From an uncultured Bacteroidales bacterium (GTDB taxonomy: Bacteria; Bacteroidota; Bacteroidia; Bacteroidales; F082): 62,149 bases of DNA. Below are positions 59,198-62,149 of this stretch, piece by piece. The translations under genes and the position numbers were made by a program. How positions within the stretch are numbered: the first letter of the stretch is position 1; each line of letters begins with the position of its first letter. The notes below the pieces were generated by a model. The model was not told the origin of the DNA and searched no databases. It saw only the letters and a list, made by a program, of their open reading frames with translations. The stretch spans positions 1 to 62,149 of the forward strand of contig CAJOIH010000010.1 in assembly GCA_905234455.1 (NCBI GenBank), given 5' to 3'.

Positions 59198-61891
59198 TTA
59201 ATTGGTGTATGTCGACAATGCCTTCACCATCAAGATCATGGACACCACCGAGGTCAGGGCGCTCAAGGTCTTGGTCGCCTCCATACCCCAGTCGATCTCC
59301 TCTTTCGGTTTCTCGAGTTTCTCCCGCTTATCTTGGTCGATGCGAAGGGTGATGACGCCGCCGGGTTCCACACGCGGGGTACGGCGGAAGCCGAGGATGC
59401 GGCGGGTAGCCTCAGACTGGTTGTTGGCCATGGTAACAGTAACGCTGCTACGGTCGGCAAGTTTATCATAACCTCCGGCGTAGTGTTTGATATACCAGTC
59501 AGCGGAGTGACGGCCTTGGTAAATGACGACTTTCTTAGTGGCCGAATACTCCGCAGGCACATACTGGGCCATACGGGTACCCGTTTCACGGATCGTCACA
59601 GTGTTTTCGAGACGTGTCACGTTGAGCACATCGCCGTCCATCACGATGGGGTCGCACTTATAGCTGCCCTTATGTCTTCGGCAGTCATCCAGATTCAAGC
59701 CAATGCTACCGGTGTTGTGGCCTTCGGTACGGGTGAGACGGGCATAGGGGTCGGCATCGTCGAGCAGGCCACCGGCACGCTCGATGATCTCCCACAACTG
59801 GGTGCGGCCATCCTCCACCACATAGGCGCCAGGATAACGCACGCGACCGTTCACCTCGATGGTACGGCCCATAGTGTAGTTGGGGATCATACGTACCACG
59901 ATGTGGTCGAAAGGTTGGAGGCGGAAGTCGGCCGGTTCCAACACGTTGTAGTCATCGTCCACATGCAAGGTGATCATCTCCAGTTCCACCTCATCCTGGT
60001 CGAGGTTCACGCGGAACACCTCGATACGGTCGTGCGAGGCGCTGATGGTGAAGCCTCCAGCCATGTTCAACATGTCGTGCACGGTAAGGGTAGCGTCGTA
60101 GGCAGTCCCGAAGGGATTGTGCACCGCACCGCTGATGCGAACTTCACCGATATTGGTATAGGTAGTGTTGTCGTACACATTGAGGCGGTCGCCCGGTTGC
60201 AGTAGCTTATCGCCATCGGTGTCAAGGTTGACGGGGAGGTAATGCTTGATCTCGGGGTTGGCGATGTCCTTGCGGAAGATGTAGGCCACAGGGAACACGG
60301 TGGGTTTCAGGCCGCCAGCATATTCGATCGCCTGGCTGATGGTCAGTTTGTCGTTCAGGCTGAAGTGGCGTGAGAAGGGGTTACGTACCTGGCCGCTCAC
60401 TTCGATGGTCTCCACGTCGCGGTAGGCCGACTGGCGCCATACGGTCACCTTGTCGCGAGGCACGAGGGTGAAGTCGGGGTTGCCGTTTTCACCCGGGAAG
60501 GGCACGGTGAGCACCTCGACGGTCTCGTCGGGACGGATACGCTCCACAAACACATAGTCGACACGGGCGGTATAACGCGGCTTGGCATGTTCGATCAAGG
60601 TCTTGAGCGAGGTGTTCTTTTCATACTCGAAACGGCCGGTATAGTACACGTCGCCTTCAATGGAAACAAAGTTCTCCACCGGCTCGTTGGCTGATTTGAC
60701 ATGGATGATGTCGCCGGCTTGGAGGGAGACAACCCGTTGGCCAGAGAGGACTTCGGAGAGCTTATAGTCGAAATAAGTCAGCTGGCCGTTCTCGAAACGC
60801 TCGATCTGGGCATATTCGGGATAAGCCCGTTTGGTGAGGCCGCCAGCGTATTCGATGAGGTCGGCGAGGGTCTCGCCATCAATCATTTCGTAGTCCATGG
60901 GGCGGTTCACTGCCCCTTCGATGGTCACCACCTTCTGGGCCACCGGCACATAGAAGACGTCGCCGTTGAGCACGCCGTAGTCGACACCGGTGCCTGGGTT
61001 GCGCATGAACTCATAGAGGTCGAGGCGTTGGGTCTTGCCGGCGCGGGAGAGCTGGATGTTACGCACCGAACCGATCTCGGTGGGACCACCAGCGGCGCAG
61101 AGGGCGTTGAACACCGTGTTGAGGGCGCTCAGGGTGAAGCCGCCTTGCACGCCCACCTCACCGTAGATGCTCACGCTGACTGTACGGGCCGTGGTGATGG
61201 TGATGGCAATCTGGTCCTTGCGGAACGAGTAGTGGGCCGAAAGCTTGGAGGTGATGGCGTTACGGGCCTGGGCCAGGGTCATGCCTTTCAGGAAGATCTT
61301 GGACGATCCGACGGGGTTGATGGAGCCGTCGGGTTGGATGCGCTGATGCATCTCGATCTGGGAGGGGCCAAAGATGGAGATGTGCACCTCGTCGCCCTCA
61401 CCTAGCACATAGGTGTCGGGCGCCTGGGCACCGTCGGTGGTACGGAACACGTTGAGGTTCTTGCCTGTGAACACCGAATGGCCGTAGATGTGCTTGCCAG
61501 CGTCTGGCGAGACGTTGTTGTCCTCGAGAGCTTCCTGGAGGGCCTCCTCAGCAGCAGCCTCACCGGTAGTGGTTTGAGGGGCATCCTCAGCCACGGCAAC
61601 TTCGGTTTCGCCACCTGTAGCGGCAGTGGCAGGCGCCTTGTCGACGGCATTCTTCTCAGCCACCATCTTGTTCAGGATCGCCGTGACCCTGCCTTGGTAG
61701 CTGGCGTACTCTGCAGGATTGATGTTGTCCACATCGATGCCCTCGGCGAGTAGACGCGCGCGGACTTCAGTTTCGTCCAGGCCGCGCTTCTGCAGCTCGG
61801 CTCGGGCCATACTCATCATGTCGGGCGTTTGCGCCAGCATGGTCAACGGCAGCAGCGCAAACAGCATCAGTGCAAGAAAGATTTTCTTCAT
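59198..61891 (-). CDS. SLBB-domain polysaccharide export protein (Wza-like)
   Basis: An 897-residue outer-membrane polysaccharide exporter. Signal peptide 1-20; an acidic Ala/Glu-rich spacer (about 85-130); poly-export domain from about 160 (YVLGEGDEVHISIFGPSQ) with the following GMTLAQARNAITSKLS; then about five to six SLBB repeats (for example VYVPVAQKVVTIEGAVNRP, VETIEVSGQVRNPFS, VNGRVRYPGAYVVEDG), and a hydrophobic C-terminal helix (about 875-893). More than twice the size of Wza (about 380). With the Wzz-like protein it forms an export pair without glycosyltransferases in view. Confidence 0.92.
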   Translation of the reverse strand: MKKIFLALMLFALLPLTMLAQTPDMMSMARAELQKRGLDETEVRARLLAEGIDVDNINPAEYASYQGRVTAILNKMVAEKNAVDKAPATAATGGETEVAVAEDAPQTTTGEAAAEEALQEALEDNNVSPDAGKHIYGHSVFTGKNLNVFRTTDGAQAPDTYVLGEGDEVHISIFGPSQIEMHQRIQPDGSINPVGSSKIFLKGMTLAQARNAITSKLSAHYSFRKDQIAITITTARTVSVSIYGEVGVQGGFTLSALNTVFNALCAAGGPTEIGSVRNIQLSRAGKTQRLDLYEFMRNPGTGVDYGVLNGDVFYVPVAQKVVTIEGAVNRPMDYEMIDGETLADLIEYAGGLTKRAYPEYAQIERFENGQLTYFDYKLSEVLSGQRVVSLQAGDIIHVKSANEPVENFVSIEGDVYYTGRFEYEKNTSLKTLIEHAKPRYTARVDYVFVERIRPDETVEVLTVPFPGENGNPDFTLVPRDKVTVWRQSAYRDVETIEVSGQVRNPFSRHFSLNDKLTISQAIEYAGGLKPTVFPVAYIFRKDIANPEIKHYLPVNLDTDGDKLLQPGDRLNVYDNTTYTNIGEVRISGAVHNPFGTAYDATLTVHDMLNMAGGFTISASHDRIEVFRVNLDQDEVELEMITLHVDDDYNVLEPADFRLQPFDHIVVRMIPNYTMGRTIEVNGRVRYPGAYVVEDGRTQLWEIIERAGGLLDDADPYARLTRTEGHNTGSIGLNLDDCRRHKGSYKCDPIVMDGDVLNVTRLENTVTIRETGTRMAQYVPAEYSATKKVVIYQGRHSADWYIKHYAGGYDKLADRSSVTVTMANNQSEATRRILGFRRTPRVEPGGVITLRIDQDKREKLEKPKEEIDWGMEATKTLSALTSVVSMILMVKALSTYTN

Positions 61892-61940
61892 ATAAAACTT
61901 ATTTTAGATTGATTCCTATGATACCTAATTTATAAACGTG

Positions 61941-61948
61941 CAAAGATA
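61941..61948 (-). promoter_or_regulatory. -7 box of the polysaccharide-export unit
   Basis: TATCTTTG on the minus strand, about 49 bp ahead of the SLBB gene ATG at 61891. Confidence 0.6.
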
Positions 61949-62030
61949 AGACTTTTTCCTGTACTAATCGCTATTGATGGCGAAAAATAAAAAAAATCCA
62001 TATTTAGCACCGCCATTCCAAAAAATGTTG

Positions 62031-62038
62031 TATTTTTG
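62031..62038 (+). promoter_or_regulatory. -7 box of the rpsO promoter
   Basis: TATTTTTG, 46 bp ahead of the ATG at 62085, giving a leader of about 40 nt. The 193-bp divergent gap holds only this and the opposing promoter plus A/T-rich sequence. Confidence 0.6.
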
Positions 62039-62084
62039 CAGCCCGTTTGAAAAAGTTTAAGTAAAAAGTAAAGAAGTATTAATT

Positions 62085-62149
62085 ATGTATTTGACTGCAG
62101 AAAAGAAATCAGAGATTTTCAGCCAATACGGCAAGAGCGCTGCCGATAC
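62085..62149 (+). CDS. rpsO: 30S ribosomal protein S15 (5' end only)
   Basis: The first 21 codons at the window edge read MYLTAEKKSEIF...YGKSAAD, the N-terminus of ribosomal protein S15 in Bacteroidota (usually M-Y-L-x-x-x-K-K-x-E-I-F). S15 binds 16S rRNA early in assembly of the small subunit. The gene continues beyond base 62149. The call rests on this short match and on the strong TATTTTTG promoter upstream. Confidence 0.82.
   Translation, partial: MYLTAEKKSEIFSQYGKSAAD

Overview
The window looks like a chromosome segment from a T9SS-positive member of the Bacteroidales (phylum Bacteroidota). Three things point there. First, almost every gene block starts behind a TAnnTTTG -7 box rather than a sigma70 -10 box. 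Second, four secreted proteases end in type IX secretion (Por) sorting domains. Third, several families are typical of this phylum: the 'MKK...YLxIPMD' secreted family mislabelled asparagine synthetase B, a bifunctional nuclease with a UVR tail, a PII-like protein beside an RND pump, and meso-diaminopimelate dehydrogenase. Species cannot be named from the sequence alone. Coding density is very high and no gene-free stretch exceeds about 215 bp. No tRNA, CRISPR array, insertion sequence or phage gene was seen.

Layout, left to right. 1-180: a strong minus-strand promoter and leader firing off the left edge, probably an rRNA operon. 180-6354: yegP-like gene and a tolC-MFP-RND-PII-like efflux operon (minus). 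6391-9308: galM then an ABC-F ATPase (minus). 9350-15447: 5'-nucleotidase, then a hybrid histidine kinase and a sigma54 response regulator facing each other, then a coiled-coil lipoprotein. 15448-15667: a regulatory gap with five phased TGTGGA sites. 15668-20444: agmatinase-family enzyme, a PhoU-like/PiT/PhoU-like phosphate module, nicotinate phosphoribosyltransferase. 20441-26983 (minus): a CPA2 antiporter with RCK-C domains followed by topoisomerase III, and a membrane pyrophosphatase. 27170-30370: nuclease-UVR protein, nucleoside transporter, thymidylate synthase, dihydrofolate reductase. 30459-37917 (minus): three tandem C10 (streptopain-like) T9SS proteases. 38022-44376: secreted protein of unknown function, helix-hairpin-helix protein, NSS transporter, upp, and a FemAB-like/polysaccharide deacetylase pair. 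44476-48867: dnaX, M13 peptidase, acyltransferase. 48842-51846 (minus): GH3 glycosidase and ddh. 51910-57941: gingipain-like C25 T9SS protease overlapping two tandem cation:proton antiporters. 57995-61891 (minus): Wzz-like and SLBB polysaccharide-export proteins. 62085-end: start of rpsO.

How it works together: the segment is largely housekeeping, with an extracellular-proteolysis theme (three C10 and one C25 T9SS proteases, a periplasmic-type M13 peptidase), nucleotide salvage and synthesis (nucleoside transport, upp, thyA, folA, 5'-nucleotidase, pncB) and ion or phosphate homeostasis (PiT, hppA, three antiporters, NSS).

The most unusual signals are two tandem paralogue pairs in which the second copy has lost key acidic residues (PhoU-like pair and antiporter pair), helically phased TGTGGA boxes beside an AT-rich tract between diverging gene blocks, an orphan T9SS sorting-domain remnant, mutually exclusive hairpins between hppA and the antiporter gene, and an un-named ~100-residue module shared by the three C10 proteases.
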